Assembly: GCF_000282195.1 (NCBI RefSeq)
Contig: NZ_AKJT01000037.1
Coordinates: 30,099 to 94,098, forward strand
Length of the DNA: 64,000 nucleotides
Direction of reading: 5' to 3'
From: Pseudomonas sp. GM18
GTDB taxonomy: Bacteria; Pseudomonadota; Gammaproteobacteria; Pseudomonadales; Pseudomonadaceae
Position numbers and translations under genes: made by a program
Notes under the pieces: model-generated
Seen by the model: the letters and a program-made list of their open reading frames with translations, nothing else
What the model was told of the DNA's origin: nothing
Databases searched by the model: none
Part shown: positions 28,101 through 37,367 of the stretch, piece by piece
Layout: every line of letters starts with the position of its first letter
Numbering within the stretch: position 1 is the first letter of the stretch

Positions 28101-31100
28101 CCGCAGCAATTTGGTAAGGCCCTGCAGCAGCTTCTCGTGGAGCACGAGATGGCCACGCATTACGCCGCGTTCGGTGAGCCGTCCCGTCCAGCTTTTGACC
28201 TGATCGAACTGGACGGCGCGCGTTTGTCCGCTCTGGACTTGCCTTCCGGCATTCGTGTTACGGAACTGCTGCAGTCGGGCCCTTTGAAAGGAGATTCTTT
28301 GCCGCCGCCCAGACAGCGTCTGGCCAGTGCCAGGGGACAATCGCTAATGGACAATCCCCGGTTGGGCAGCAGTCTGCTTGCGCTGGACTGCAATTGGTGG
28401 AGTCAGCAGATACACCAGGCGACCACTGAACTTCAGGAAAAGAATCAGTTGCCCGCCAGGCTTGTCCCGTTGTTCGAAACATTGGAGGTCACTCCGGTCG
28501 GCGAATATCGCATGAGCCTGATCGACCCCGAGAATCCTGAACAATTAGTGCAGGTTGTCACCAGCGACCAACGCTTCCTGCGCATCAAAAGCTATCTGTC
28601 AGAACACTTTTCGACGCTGGCCACAAAGCGCCAAACACCGACAAACGAGCTGGATCCGACAGGCGCCGGTAGCGTCCATACATTGAACGCAGGCTTTACC
28701 ATCCAGGCCTTGATGCACGCCTTATGGTCTCAGGAAGGCTCTGAAAAAACACTGACGACGGCCGTCCGGTTGCACGCCTACGTCAACTACGCACAACTGG
28801 TTCATGGCAATGTGGTTGATGTTCTTGGCCTGATCAAACTCGTACGGCAGGCGTTGGCAGAAGAAAAGGTGATCGCCCAGACGTGTGCGCCGGTAGTGAG
28901 CGAAGCCTTGGGGCATGTCGCGAACGAAGGTGTAGGGGCTGTGCTGGGGCTGGCCAACGTTGGTTTCGACATCTACCAGTTGGCCACGACCGACAACGAT
29001 GTGGGGCGAGCACAATACGGCACTCAATTGGCTTTCGATTCAGCCAGCTTGTTGTTGGCAGGGGCCGGGATCGGTGCCGGAATAGTCGGTGCGGGCACTG
29101 CGGCAGCGGTCCTGGGGGGAGCAGGTGTTGTTTTGGGTGGATTGGCCATCGGTGCAGCGGCGCTGGCTCAAGGGTTTGCCGTCATTGCCGAAGAGGTCAA
29201 ACAGGTCGGGTTGTTCTTTGACGAGCTGGAACGTTCGTATCGTGCAGGTGGCTATCGGTTTGATGAACCCGGCAATGCATGGATGCCGCAACCGGCGGTA
29301 GTGTTCAAGACACTGGACCTGAATGCGCAAACCCTGGCGTTCGACAGCCCCAAACTGTTCCCCTTGCGTGATCATTTCGGGGTGCCGGATTTTGATGTGG
29401 ATTACGAGCGTGCGGTTGATATTCGCCAGGAACTGAATCTGCCAGGTCGCGCCGATTTTACCCCTTCTGCCGGGCAAACAATCGTGCTGCCCTGTACGCC
29501 TGAAACGTTCTACGGCTACGAGTACAAGTGGCTGCCTTTTTCAACGCTGCGCCACTCCGTAGGGTTCGACACGGCTCGTCGGCTGGAGAAAAAGAAACCG
29601 GATGGCAGCTATCTGTTTCTGTTTTCGTTCTATTCATTTCCCGGTGACTACATCGTCTATCGCCTAAACCCGGTCTATCGGTCAACAGTGATTAACGTGC
29701 GGCTGGACGCCGTCGATCGCACGCTGGTGGTGCCCGTGCTGCCCAAGTCGTGGCATGACAAGCTTTCCTACAAGATCGAGGGTGCCGATGCGCAGTGTTC
29801 ACTCGTACTCAATCCCGGAGTAAGCGTAGAGCTTGAGTCGCCGGGTTTGAAAACCTCGCGTTGGGTATTGCAGGCGTCTTGGGTGAGCGAAGGTGATATC
29901 ACGCTGAAGCGGAATGGCGGACTTTCGATTGGCGCAATCAACGTGGAATTCACCGGCAAGGGACGCCATGAAGTCGTGGTCAAAATTGCCAACAACCAAG
30001 TATTCAGGGTAGAGCGCGCTAGTCGGCAATTGGTGCTTCTGGAGCAGGATGCAGCCCCAGGCATGGACGCACAGGTGTTGCAGGATCACTTCAAGGGCAT
30101 GGCCAATGACCATCGTTTGGCCATGCCTTACACGCCGATTCATCAGTTTCCGATTCCTTTCGAAAATCCTGATGAGCCGAGGTTCACGAGCGCTTGGTAC
30201 GAGGCCTCGGAAGACCGTTTTCTCTATATTCGTGACGACGAAGTGGGAGAGGCCGATGGTGCGCTGCTGGGCGCAGTGGTCGATGGCTATGCATACTTTT
30301 ATCACCCGCAGCATTTCATGATATGGCAAGTCGACCCAGTGACCGGTCTGCTCCATCGCCGTTATCGGTTGTTGCTCCCCGATGTCAATGCCAAAACCAC
30401 CATCACCCGCTGCAAGGTAGAGGCGTCCAAGGTCGTAACGATCGTTCAGGAGATCACCCGCAACGACCAGACGGTAGATGAGTTTGTCTACCAACTGCAT
30501 GGGGAAGAACTGTTTTTGAGTTCGATGACCCGAGGCCTGGCCCCTACCCTGGAGGCGGTCGTCAGCGGGAGCGACACGCTCGCCGACTGGGCTCTGGTGT
30601 TTGGCGACCACATTGCCTTCCCCCATACGCCGGTACACGAGGGCGTCACCACTGCCAACTGGCAGCCTGCGGCTTATGTCTCGATTTGCTGGAAGGTGGA
30701 TTCGAAGTGGCGCGATCTGGCTTGGGTTCGTAGCAGCGATCGTCTGATTATCCGTCCAACCCCATTGCGGCATCGGGCAAGAGGTTGGGCGGACTCCATC
30801 AAAGATCTGAAAGAGCTGACGCTTATTCCGCCAGCTAACAATGAGGCTGATGTATTTGTCATCTACGACAAGTCAGCCAAGCGTTTGACTCGGCAGCAAT
30901 GGATTAACGGGACATGGGCCATTGAACAGGCAGGGCCTGAAGGGCTGGTGAATGTGGTGGCTCTTGAGGAGGGATTTCTTGCGCTGACAGATAAAGGGCT
31001 GTTCTTCAATGTGACCGCAGAAGGCCGCCTGCAGTTGGGCGGTTTGACCGATGACTGGCTCAAGGACCGAGCGCATTGGTGGTTGGCGCTTGATGCCATA

Positions 31101-32285
31101 GCCACTCGATACCCGGTCGCGAATTTTGCCATTGTGGGATTGATCAACTTCAGCGGCGACGCCCGGTTAAGCGCCTGGTATGTGAATAATCGGCTATTGC
31201 TGACCGATCTGGGGGGCAGAAAGGAAGTGCGTGTGCTCAGCGTTACTCCGGATGGCAAAGCCGCGTGGTTGCTTGAACTTTCAACCGGTGAACTTTACCG
31301 CCAGGCCTTTATCGATCCCGGGCAACTCGACGTTGCTTTCGGTCAAGGCTTGAAATTATTGCAGGCCAACGCGCTTCCCGCCCCGCAACGAGAATGGGCT
31401 TCATGGCGGTTTGCCGAGGTCTTGGCAGAAGGTGCGGGACTTCGAGCGACAACCCTTGAAGGCATCGTGGTTGAACTGCGCTATCAGGAGCCGGAATTGA
31501 TCATCGGTGTTGATCGCCATTGGGTTGCCGCACAGGTCGGCACCTTGCAGGACTCGCTCAATACGCTGCTCGAAAACCGTAGGCACGCGGCCTTTCTCTC
31601 CATAGAGGAGCCCGGCAGCTTGCAATGGTATGTGGCAGAAACCGGGCGTTTGATAAGGGTGCCGGAAGCATCGATAGCTGACGACTTCGAACTGTTAGGC
31701 ACCCAGCAGCAAACCAATGTGTTGATTCATGAAAGTAAAGACGGGCGCTTGCACACTTACCCGGCGATGGAACAGACCCGGTCGGTCAGTTACGTTCAAC
31801 GGGACGCAGAAGTCATGTCGATCGAGGGGCAGATGACGATGGGTGACCTCTTGCCACTGATTCCCGACGGTGTAAATACCTTGGTCCTGCGACTGGGGCA
31901 AGGCACAGTCACTTGTCGTTTATCAAAGGCTGCCTGGTTGAGACTGGAATCGGTCATCGTCGACTGCAGACACTCTCTCGGCGGAGCTGCATTGATACCC
32001 GGCAAGTTGATCTGGGACCTGGACAGTCCCGGAAAACTTTTGTTGAGCAAGGCTGGCGAGCACTTAGTGATGATGGAACCGGACAGTGGGCACAGTCTGA
32101 TCTTTCGTGAGGTGTTTGCGGTGGATCCAGCTTTGCGCGGGGAGGTGTTTCTGGTATTGAAAGGCTATCAGTCCTTTGCGGTGTCGATATTGGTGAATGC
32201 CATAATCGCCAGAAAGGACACCACGAGTAGCTTGCTGCTCACGGATCTTTTGCCAGTTGGTAAAGTTGAAACGGTAGAAAGTTAA
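25191..32285 (+). CDS. Large glycosylating toxin, TcdA/TcdB and lymphostatin (LifA/Efa1) like
   Basis: A 2364-residue putative toxin. The N-terminal domain has LHFVWLGGG (Trp133), AAASDVVR (Asp300, Arg303) and YADVDNLP (Asp316, Asp318). The D-to-R and D-to-DVD spacings match those recalled for TcdB (W102, D270, R273, D286, D288), so a UDP-sugar glycosyltransferase acting on host proteins is inferred. GGRCYPLALAMAAAL, SDNHAML and FYDPNF give Cys854, His941 and Asp960 in YopT (C58) order, as in lymphostatin. Residues about 1272-1345 are Gly/Ala-rich and hydrophobic, like the membrane-insertion region of large clostridial toxins. The rest is long and beta-rich, without clostridial CROP repeats. 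The ATG at 25191 has AAGGAAG seven bases upstream; an ATG at 25134 is less likely. No signal peptide is seen, and the export route is unknown. Confidence 0.85.
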   Translation: MGEQAAVRVNGYVNFIDLFKLSDLEQALQEYKGSEDYDAVFRYYFGCIGLLDFPRMLVPLGLLRHALKSFVKPTQRRRRAAESEPLNAPDEGHVPGLTEILDRVEGFHERLSNSIEQLTVTPTEVPKNLHFVWLGGGIGDIQRDYINVWKQVMHGHGYTVKLWYDSDALLAHETNRIIVQAAKADAMHSGGQLSKTAIELGDKYEERAIVLKQQMFAHITDAVELGVEADDARVDLLVRGYGQNEAHLKALKKKNIRSIAVLGEGGVELRDLAAELTPRRLQAIYEREISLRGNLAAASDVVRVEALMAEGGSYADVDNLPPLLENLGGVDISQFGTDERLGVLQLLLDENPEWMPGRQAVRSKYTNQVDYLSSEHRTRLELFAKSRPALSSVFRLPTERLVRPNGMRAVVDQGGLSNAFMMAHAGSEMLDSVIDRFILNYEVVDAVARLAIERQVAMTDVDSMIGIATEVIESKFGPVHELSEETRIALIPLTSAASSYYSDGIRPQSDATIYLTGPGAMREGIASYARTHFTPRAFETWRADVAIVAKATVNRATEEELDHSWKENENNTAQWLKNEQARWEEGQFKTRFAGNLAQLLKHQTIDFEEGWPVVEGRYVLLTELLQRLADELGEPFLTAMNEQHTGSVTFKKALPLSFDDRQLILAQDIRALPPASQSDSTTRNLSLDEVLMRIAKDSFHSGQLSPRQRLLLGALLGVQALDNRNFETVNAELSNLANTVSELGVSGRYAVLERELFRRKTPAFLEGMANPQNEGPAFSEKALTLKKNALEQPLTLRQWGQQVARIRHLAKLEHRDRVVERVGIVLDDIEASAVKLVPQDLLLRTPGDSVGGRCYPLALAMAAALAEGPQAANTLRERFYLGVIEPEGHDSSVFLNALEEMGGLQLNEVGMGLDRSSLEQVVGLLAAKTSDTTLMLNSDNHAMLVAKTFKGERSTYHFYDPNFALFEFEQPQQFGKALQQLLVEHEMATHYAAFGEPSRPAFDLIELDGARLSALDLPSGIRVTELLQSGPLKGDSLPPPRQRLASARGQSLMDNPRLGSSLLALDCNWWSQQIHQATTELQEKNQLPARLVPLFETLEVTPVGEYRMSLIDPENPEQLVQVVTSDQRFLRIKSYLSEHFSTLATKRQTPTNELDPTGAGSVHTLNAGFTIQALMHALWSQEGSEKTLTTAVRLHAYVNYAQLVHGNVVDVLGLIKLVRQALAEEKVIAQTCAPVVSEALGHVANEGVGAVLGLANVGFDIYQLATTDNDVGRAQYGTQLAFDSASLLLAGAGIGAGIVGAGTAAAVLGGAGVVLGGLAIGAAALAQGFAVIAEEVKQVGLFFDELERSYRAGGYRFDEPGNAWMPQPAVVFKTLDLNAQTLAFDSPKLFPLRDHFGVPDFDVDYERAVDIRQELNLPGRADFTPSAGQTIVLPCTPETFYGYEYKWLPFSTLRHSVGFDTARRLEKKKPDGSYLFLFSFYSFPGDYIVYRLNPVYRSTVINVRLDAVDRTLVVPVLPKSWHDKLSYKIEGADAQCSLVLNPGVSVELESPGLKTSRWVLQASWVSEGDITLKRNGGLSIGAINVEFTGKGRHEVVVKIANNQVFRVERASRQLVLLEQDAAPGMDAQVLQDHFKGMANDHRLAMPYTPIHQFPIPFENPDEPRFTSAWYEASEDRFLYIRDDEVGEADGALLGAVVDGYAYFYHPQHFMIWQVDPVTGLLHRRYRLLLPDVNAKTTITRCKVEASKVVTIVQEITRNDQTVDEFVYQLHGEELFLSSMTRGLAPTLEAVVSGSDTLADWALVFGDHIAFPHTPVHEGVTTANWQPAAYVSICWKVDSKWRDLAWVRSSDRLIIRPTPLRHRARGWADSIKDLKELTLIPPANNEADVFVIYDKSAKRLTRQQWINGTWAIEQAGPEGLVNVVALEEGFLALTDKGLFFNVTAEGRLQLGGLTDDWLKDRAHWWLALDAIATRYPVANFAIVGLINFSGDARLSAWYVNNRLLLTDLGGRKEVRVLSVTPDGKAAWLLELSTGELYRQAFIDPGQLDVAFGQGLKLLQANALPAPQREWASWRFAEVLAEGAGLRATTLEGIVVELRYQEPELIIGVDRHWVAAQVGTLQDSLNTLLENRRHAAFLSIEEPGSLQWYVAETGRLIRVPEASIADDFELLGTQQQTNVLIHESKDGRLHTYPAMEQTRSVSYVQRDAEVMSIEGQMTMGDLLPLIPDGVNTLVLRLGQGTVTCRLSKAAWLRLESVIVDCRHSLGGAALIPGKLIWDLDSPGKLLLSKAGEHLVMMEPDSGHSLIFREVFAVDPALRGEVFLVLKGYQSFAVSILVNAIIARKDTTSSLLLTDLLPVGKVETVES

Positions 32286-32299
32286 GTTCGGACAGTCAC

Positions 32300-32327
32300 C
32301 CACACATTGGGCCTGTCCAATGTGTGG
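32300..32327. terminator. Hairpin between the toxin gene and the convergent MarC gene
   Basis: Perfect 11-bp stem CCACACATTGG/CCAATGTGTGG with a 6-base loop, 15 bases after the toxin stop. Placed between two convergent genes it could end transcription from both sides; no strong T-tract follows in either direction. Confidence 0.55.
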
Positions 32328-32344
32328 AATTCCCAGCATGGGTA

Positions 32345-32941
32345 TCAGGGAACCAGGTACCCTTTAACCCCGGTAAAAATAATCTGTGCCGCCAGCGCGC
32401 ACACAAACAATCCCATCAACCGGCTGACAATCTGCAACCCCTGGTCGCCAAGAATCCGCTCGATGCGGTTAGACAGATACAGCACCACGCCAACGGTGAA
32501 ACTGGCCAGGGCAATACTGAGAATGGCCGTGAGTTTGTCGTCCCAATGCGGCTGGCTCACGCCCATCACCAGCAAGGCGCCGATAGTGCCGGGGCCGACC
32601 GTCAGGGGGATGGTCAGTGGGACGATGGTCACGTCCTGCTGCACGTTGTCGGTCTGTACCGCCGACTTGCCCTGCGCCATGCCCAGCGCCGAGATGAACA
32701 GCACGCTGCCGGCACCGATGCGGAAAGCGTCCACGGTGATGCCGAAGACACTGAAAATCACTCGCCCGAACAGGTACAGCAAGACGCTAGACACCAGCGT
32801 GGCGGTTGCCACTTTCCAGGCCAGGCGGCGCTGCTCCTTGCGTGAATAACCGCGGGTCAGGCTGATGAAGCAGGACAGCACGAAGAACGGGCTGTAGAGC
32901 ACCAGCATCTTCAGGTAAACGCTGAACAACACGTGGAGCAT
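32345..32941 (-). CDS. MarC family integral membrane protein
   Basis: A 198-residue inner-membrane protein with six predicted membrane helices. Hallmarks are the N-terminal LKMLVLYSPFFVLSCFISLT, IPLTVGPGTIGALLVMG and a second half with SRLMGLFVCALAAQIIFTG, as in the MarC/UPF0056 family. Despite the name, no drug-resistance role is established; neutral amino-acid transport has been proposed for some members. ATG at 32941. It lies downstream of retS on the same strand with a 64-bp gap. Confidence 0.9.
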   Translation of the reverse strand: MLHVLFSVYLKMLVLYSPFFVLSCFISLTRGYSRKEQRRLAWKVATATLVSSVLLYLFGRVIFSVFGITVDAFRIGAGSVLFISALGMAQGKSAVQTDNVQQDVTIVPLTIPLTVGPGTIGALLVMGVSQPHWDDKLTAILSIALASFTVGVVLYLSNRIERILGDQGLQIVSRLMGLFVCALAAQIIFTGVKGYLVP

Positions 32942-33005
32942 GGTGCAAGCTCACTGGCGAGGGAGGTCGAGGGGGAGTCTATCAGGCGCTGTGAGGTCTG
33001 TCGGC

Positions 33006-35783
33006 TCAGGAAGTCTGAACTGCTGACCGGTTCTGTTGATCACGTTGGGCAACCCAATGTTCGATCAAATCGCGCAACTGCGACAGCTCGACCGGTTTGG
33101 CCATGTGCCCGTCCATGCCGGCCTGGCGCGCACGCTCTTTGTGCTCGGCAAGGATGTGTGCTGTCAATGCCACCACGGGCGTGCGAGTTCGCTGGTTGCC
33201 GACTTCCCAGGCACGTAACTGCTGAGTGGCAGAGAAACCATCGAGGATCGGCATTTCACAGTCCATCAGGACCAGGTCATAACGCTGGGCTTTCATTGCC
33301 TGCAAGGCTTCTTCGCCATTGCTGGCAGTGTCCGGTTGCAGGTTGAGCTTGCCGAGCATGCCGCGAATAACCTTGGTCGAGATGTTGTTATCTTCGGCCA
33401 CCAGGATGCGGAAATCACTTGGGACCTTGACCGGAAGCGTCGGGCCGGTGGGCAGGTGCTGCGAGATGGTCGGGCCGTTGTTGCGCTGGTTCAGTTCGTC
33501 CGCCAGGGTGGTCTTGAGGGTGTAGCCGGCCACTGGCTTGGCGAGGATGCGCTTGATCCCGGAGTTGCGCGCGATGATCTTGCTTGGCGCGTTGCTGATG
33601 CCCGTGAGCATGATCAGCAGAATATCGTGGTTCAGGCTCGGGTCTTCCTTGATCTTGGCGGCCAGTTGCATGCCGGTCATGCCGGGCATGTTCTGGTCCA
33701 GCAGGACCACGTCGAAATAATCGCGCAGGTGGGCCTTGGTGCGCAGCAGCGCCAGGGCCTCCTTGCCGGACGGCACGGCGCTGACGTTCAGGCCCCAGGC
33801 GCTGCACTGCTGCACCAGCACCTTGCGACAGGTGTCGTTGTCGTCCACGACCAGTACGCGTGCGCCTTGCAACGGGCTGTCCAGGTCCGAGGTCGGATGT
33901 TCGAGACGGTCCGGGTCCAGTGGCAGGGTCAGCCACAATGTGCTGCCCTGGTTGGCGCCGCTCTTGATGCCGAATTCGCCCTGCATCAAACGGATCAGCT
34001 GACGGGCAATCACCAGTCCCAGATTGCCCCCCAGGCTGGTGGCCGAAAGGAAATGCTTGCTGTGCAGCTCGGCGTGCATCAGTGCGTCACGTTCTTCAGC
34101 CTCCATCGGCTGGCCGCTGTCCTGCACGGCGATGCGCAGCCGCGGTTTGGCGCTGCGTTCATCCAGGGCGACAACGATCAGAATCTCGCCTTCATCGGTT
34201 TTCTTCAGGGCGTTTTCCAACAGGCTCAGCAGGGTCTGGCGCAGGCGCGTCGGATCACCGCTGATGACGCGCGGTACCTGTGGCTGGATAAAGCTGATCA
34301 GCTCGATGTTCTGTTGTTCGGCCTTGGCGCGGAAGATGCTCAGGCAGTCTTCGATCAGGGCATTGAGGTCGAACTGCACGTCGTCCAGCTCGATCTGCCC
34401 GGACTCGAGCTTGGAGATGTCGAGAATTTCGTTGATCAGCGTCAGCAGTTCGTTGCCGGCGCTGTGGATGGTTTGCACATAGTCGCGCTGCTTGACCGAC
34501 AGCGGTGTGCCCAGCAGCAGTTCGGTCATGCCCAGCACGCCATTCATCGGGGTGCGGATTTCGTGGCTGATTTTCGCCAGGAATTCGGCTTTGGCGTTTA
34601 TTTCGGCATTGCTGGCAGCCAGGTCGCGACTGACGCTGAAACGGTCTTCGGTGATGCTACGCTGTCGCTCGCCCAGGGCCACACTCATCAACAGGCCACT
34701 GATACAGATAAATACCAGCAAGGTGATGATCAGGCCTTGCGGGGCGACAAGGGTCAGCCCCTGCAGCGCCGGCAGGATAATCAACGTGCCAAGGTTGAAC
34801 ACCACCATCGCTGCCACGAACAGGCGCGCCGGGCGATAACCTTTTTGCCAATGATGGGCGCTGACGAACAGCATGCTCAGGCCGGCCAGGGCAACCAGCG
34901 CGTACGTGATCAGGTTCAGCGGCAACGTGTTGACGAACAACAACAGCAGGCCGCAGGCCACGATGAACAGGATGTCCCCCAGCAGCAGCTTGTTCAGCGG
35001 GTGTGGGCCGAGCGGGGCGAAGAAGCGGTAGGCGAACATCAGGCCGCAAGGTGCGGTCAGCAGCAAGGCAAGATAGGCACCGGGTGTTTGTACGACGGAC
35101 CAGTTCGGCAGCCATGGTCGGGCCAGGTTCAGCAGTAGCACCAGGCTGAGCAGCAGTAACCCTTCGCACGCCGCCAGCCAGAGGCTGCTGCGCGAGCGGG
35201 TGTAGGTGTAGCGGGTCAGGTTATGCAGGATCAGCATCCCGAGACAGCCAAAGAGCAGACCGTAGATCAACGTCTGGTTCTGAGTGGCTGCGCTCATGAC
35301 CGCCGATTGCAGGGTGATGTAAGGCCGAAACTGGTGTTCGGAGACCAGTCGCATATAGACGTCGAGGGTTTTGTCGCTTTGTGGCAGCGGCAACATGAAG
35401 TCGCTGCTGGGCAGGGGGCGCTCAGTCTGAGGTTGCCCGGTGCCGGTATTCAACTGATCGATCAGCTGGTCGCCGTCGAGCACATACAGATTGAGGTGCG
35501 ACAGGTCGGGTGCGAACACCCTCAGCAACTGTTCGTGTTTGCCGGGCGCCAGCCTGAAACGCACCCAAAGCGCACCCTCGGGCCCGGCCGCGGTGAGGTG
35601 GTCGAGTTCGATGGGGCTGAATTGATTGGTGTAGCGGCTGGAGCGGATATCGCTCAGCTGCAGGTCGCCCTGTTCGTCGAGCAATACCGCCCAGCCACTG
35701 CCTTGCGTGGCCTGGGCCGGGAGCATGCAGAGCAAGGTCAGCAGAGTGACGGTGAAGCCTATGGCAATCCTGAGCCAGCGCAC
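33006..35783 (-). CDS. retS: Hybrid sensor kinase RetS
   Basis: A 925-residue inner-membrane sensor: signal peptide ending PAQA, periplasmic 7TMR-DISMED2 sensor domain, seven membrane helices (about residues 165-380), histidine kinase core and two receiver domains. The phospho-acceptor residues are His407 ([10 protein letters not shown]), Asp696 (LLDQNMPG) and Asp841 (LMDCEMPI). P. aeruginosa RetS has H424, D713 and D858 as I recall, each exactly 17 higher, which together with the purD/purH neighbourhood makes the identity firm. RetS inhibits GacS and so lowers RsmY/RsmZ, favouring acute virulence over biofilm and T6SS expression. A hairpin at 35844-35866 separates it from purD. Confidence 0.95.
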   Translation of the reverse strand: MRWLRIAIGFTVTLLTLLCMLPAQATQGSGWAVLLDEQGDLQLSDIRSSRYTNQFSPIELDHLTAAGPEGALWVRFRLAPGKHEQLLRVFAPDLSHLNLYVLDGDQLIDQLNTGTGQPQTERPLPSSDFMLPLPQSDKTLDVYMRLVSEHQFRPYITLQSAVMSAATQNQTLIYGLLFGCLGMLILHNLTRYTYTRSRSSLWLAACEGLLLLSLVLLLNLARPWLPNWSVVQTPGAYLALLLTAPCGLMFAYRFFAPLGPHPLNKLLLGDILFIVACGLLLLFVNTLPLNLITYALVALAGLSMLFVSAHHWQKGYRPARLFVAAMVVFNLGTLIILPALQGLTLVAPQGLIITLLVFICISGLLMSVALGERQRSITEDRFSVSRDLAASNAEINAKAEFLAKISHEIRTPMNGVLGMTELLLGTPLSVKQRDYVQTIHSAGNELLTLINEILDISKLESGQIELDDVQFDLNALIEDCLSIFRAKAEQQNIELISFIQPQVPRVISGDPTRLRQTLLSLLENALKKTDEGEILIVVALDERSAKPRLRIAVQDSGQPMEAEERDALMHAELHSKHFLSATSLGGNLGLVIARQLIRLMQGEFGIKSGANQGSTLWLTLPLDPDRLEHPTSDLDSPLQGARVLVVDDNDTCRKVLVQQCSAWGLNVSAVPSGKEALALLRTKAHLRDYFDVVLLDQNMPGMTGMQLAAKIKEDPSLNHDILLIMLTGISNAPSKIIARNSGIKRILAKPVAGYTLKTTLADELNQRNNGPTISQHLPTGPTLPVKVPSDFRILVAEDNNISTKVIRGMLGKLNLQPDTASNGEEALQAMKAQRYDLVLMDCEMPILDGFSATQQLRAWEVGNQRTRTPVVALTAHILAEHKERARQAGMDGHMAKPVELSQLRDLIEHWVAQRDQQNRSAVQTS

Positions 35784-35843
35784 GGCGAAATCCCTTCGTA
35801 GGTTGATGCCAGAATATAACTATGCGCGGCGCCGGAATAGTCC

Positions 35844-35866
35844 GGCAAGGGCTGCAAGCCCTTGCC
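35844..35866 (-). terminator. Hairpin after purD
   Basis: Ten-base stem GGCAAGGGCT/AGCCCTTGCC with loop GCA, 17 bases past the purD stop and ahead of retS. No T-run; termination is likely but not certain. Confidence 0.5.
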
Positions 35867-35882
35867 TGGCCGAATGGATGGC

Positions 35883-37178
35883 TTATTCCTGATTTTCGCC
35901 ACGCTCGCGGGCAATGGCGCGGTAGCCAATGTCCTTACGATAGAAGCAGCCTTCCCAGTCGATTTTAGCCGCCAGTTTGTAAGCCTGCTGCTGGGCTGCG
36001 TCGACGCTGGTGCCCATGGCGGTTGCGCACAGTACCCGACCACCGGCCGTCACCACCTGACCGTCCTTGAGTGCAGTGCCGGCGTGGAAGACTTTGCCTT
36101 CCAGTGCCGCGGCTGCATCCAGGCCGTTGATGGCAACGCCTTTGGCGTAGTCACCCGGGTAACCGCCAGCGGCCAATACGATGCCGACGCTCGGACGTGG
36201 ATCCCACTGTGCTTCGACCTTGTCCAGCGCTTGCGCCAGGGCCGCTTCGACCAGCAACACCAGGCTCGACTGCAAGCGCAGCATCACCGGTTGGGTCTCA
36301 GGATCGCCGAAACGGCAGTTGAACTCGATGACTTTTGGGTTACCAGCCTTGTCGATCATCAAGCCAGCATAGAGGAAACCGGTGTAGACGTTGCCTTCCT
36401 CGGCCATGCCGCGCACGGTTGGCCAGATCACCAGGTCCATGACCCGCTGATGGACTTCGGCCGTGACGACCGGTGCCGGGGAGTAAGCGCCCATGCCGCC
36501 GGTGTTCGGACCGGTGTCGCCATCGCCGACGCGTTTGTGGTCCTGGCTGGTGGCCATCGGCAGCACGTTCTTGCCGTCGACCATGACGATGAAGCTGGCT
36601 TCTTCGCCGTCCAGGAACTCTTCGATGACCACGCGGGAACCGGCATCGCCAAACGCGTTGCCCGCGAGCATGTCGCGTACCGCGTCTTCAGCTTCGGCCA
36701 GGGTCATGGCCACGATCACGCCTTTGCCGGCGGCCAGGCCATCGGCCTTGATCACGATCGGTGCGCCTTTTTCACGCAGATAAGCCAGGGCCGGCTCGAT
36801 CTCGGTGAAGTTCTGGTAATCGGCGGTCGGGATCTTGTGGCGTGCCAGGAAATCCTTGGTGAAGGCTTTCGAACCTTCCAGTTGCGCGGCACCTGCGGTC
36901 GGGCCGAAGCAATCCAGGCCGCGGGAGCGGAACAGATCGACAACGCCTGCAACCAGCGGCACTTCCGGGCCGACGATGGTCAGGGAAACGTTCTTCTCGG
37001 CAAAGTCAGCCAGTTGCTCGAGGGCCAGCACGTCGATGGCGACGTTCTCGCACTTGGCTTCAATGGCGGTGCCTGCGTTGCCCGGGGCAACGAACACTTT
37101 CTGCACGCGCGGATCCTGAGCCACTTTCCAGGCCAGGGCGTGTTCACGGCCACCGCTGCCAATGATCAAAACATTCAT
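35883..37178 (-). CDS. purD: Phosphoribosylamine-glycine ligase PurD (GARS)
   Basis: A 431-residue ATP-grasp enzyme of de novo purine synthesis, joining glycine to phosphoribosylamine. MNVLIIGSGGREHALAWK opens the protein; KADGLAAGKGVIVAMT is the ATP-grasp loop; GDPETQPVMLRL and NTGGMGAYSPAPV are further signatures. Full length. It follows purH on the same strand across 189 bp that contain a large inverted repeat (37269-37328). Confidence 0.97.
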   Translation of the reverse strand: MNVLIIGSGGREHALAWKVAQDPRVQKVFVAPGNAGTAIEAKCENVAIDVLALEQLADFAEKNVSLTIVGPEVPLVAGVVDLFRSRGLDCFGPTAGAAQLEGSKAFTKDFLARHKIPTADYQNFTEIEPALAYLREKGAPIVIKADGLAAGKGVIVAMTLAEAEDAVRDMLAGNAFGDAGSRVVIEEFLDGEEASFIVMVDGKNVLPMATSQDHKRVGDGDTGPNTGGMGAYSPAPVVTAEVHQRVMDLVIWPTVRGMAEEGNVYTGFLYAGLMIDKAGNPKVIEFNCRFGDPETQPVMLRLQSSLVLLVEAALAQALDKVEAQWDPRPSVGIVLAAGGYPGDYAKGVAINGLDAAAALEGKVFHAGTALKDGQVVTAGGRVLCATAMGTSVDAAQQQAYKLAAKIDWEGCFYRKDIGYRAIARERGENQE

Positions 37179-37268
37179 TTCAAAAACCTCGGATGACGCT
37201 AATTCTGTTTTAGAACCTAAAGCGCTTCACGCCGTAGGAGGTCGCAATGAAGCCGGTAGATGCAAGGC

Positions 37269-37328
37269 GGAGTCGACCTCGATGAGCGGAGTTGCCTTTT
37301 GGCAATGAGCATCATCGAGGTCGGCTCC
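37269..37328. repeat. Nested inverted repeat between purH and purD
   Basis: Arms of 17 bases (37269-37285 and 37312-37328) are complementary except for one G-U type position, and enclose a small TTGCC-TTTT-GGCAA hairpin (37292-37305). As RNA on either strand it would form a long stem. It may attenuate purH-to-purD read-through, stabilise the purH message or be a dispersed repeat; the sequence does not decide. Confidence 0.6.
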
Positions 37329-37367
37329 AACGCAGCAGATGCCGGGTTCAGTGCGGCCGTTGTCTTA

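Noticed and set aside
25191..32285. A TcdB-type C80 autoprocessing protease in the toxin
   Set aside because: C80 enzymes order their residues D, H, C; the visible order here is C854, H941, D960, which fits the YopT (C58) group instead.
33336..35138. A 600-codon open frame antisense to retS, and similar long frames antisense to purH (37569-39356), accC (44625-46196), speA (55375-57198) and gcbA (51529-52722)
   Set aside because: They are mirror frames of well-recognised genes, typical of GC-rich codon use, with no family signature or suitable ribosome binding site.
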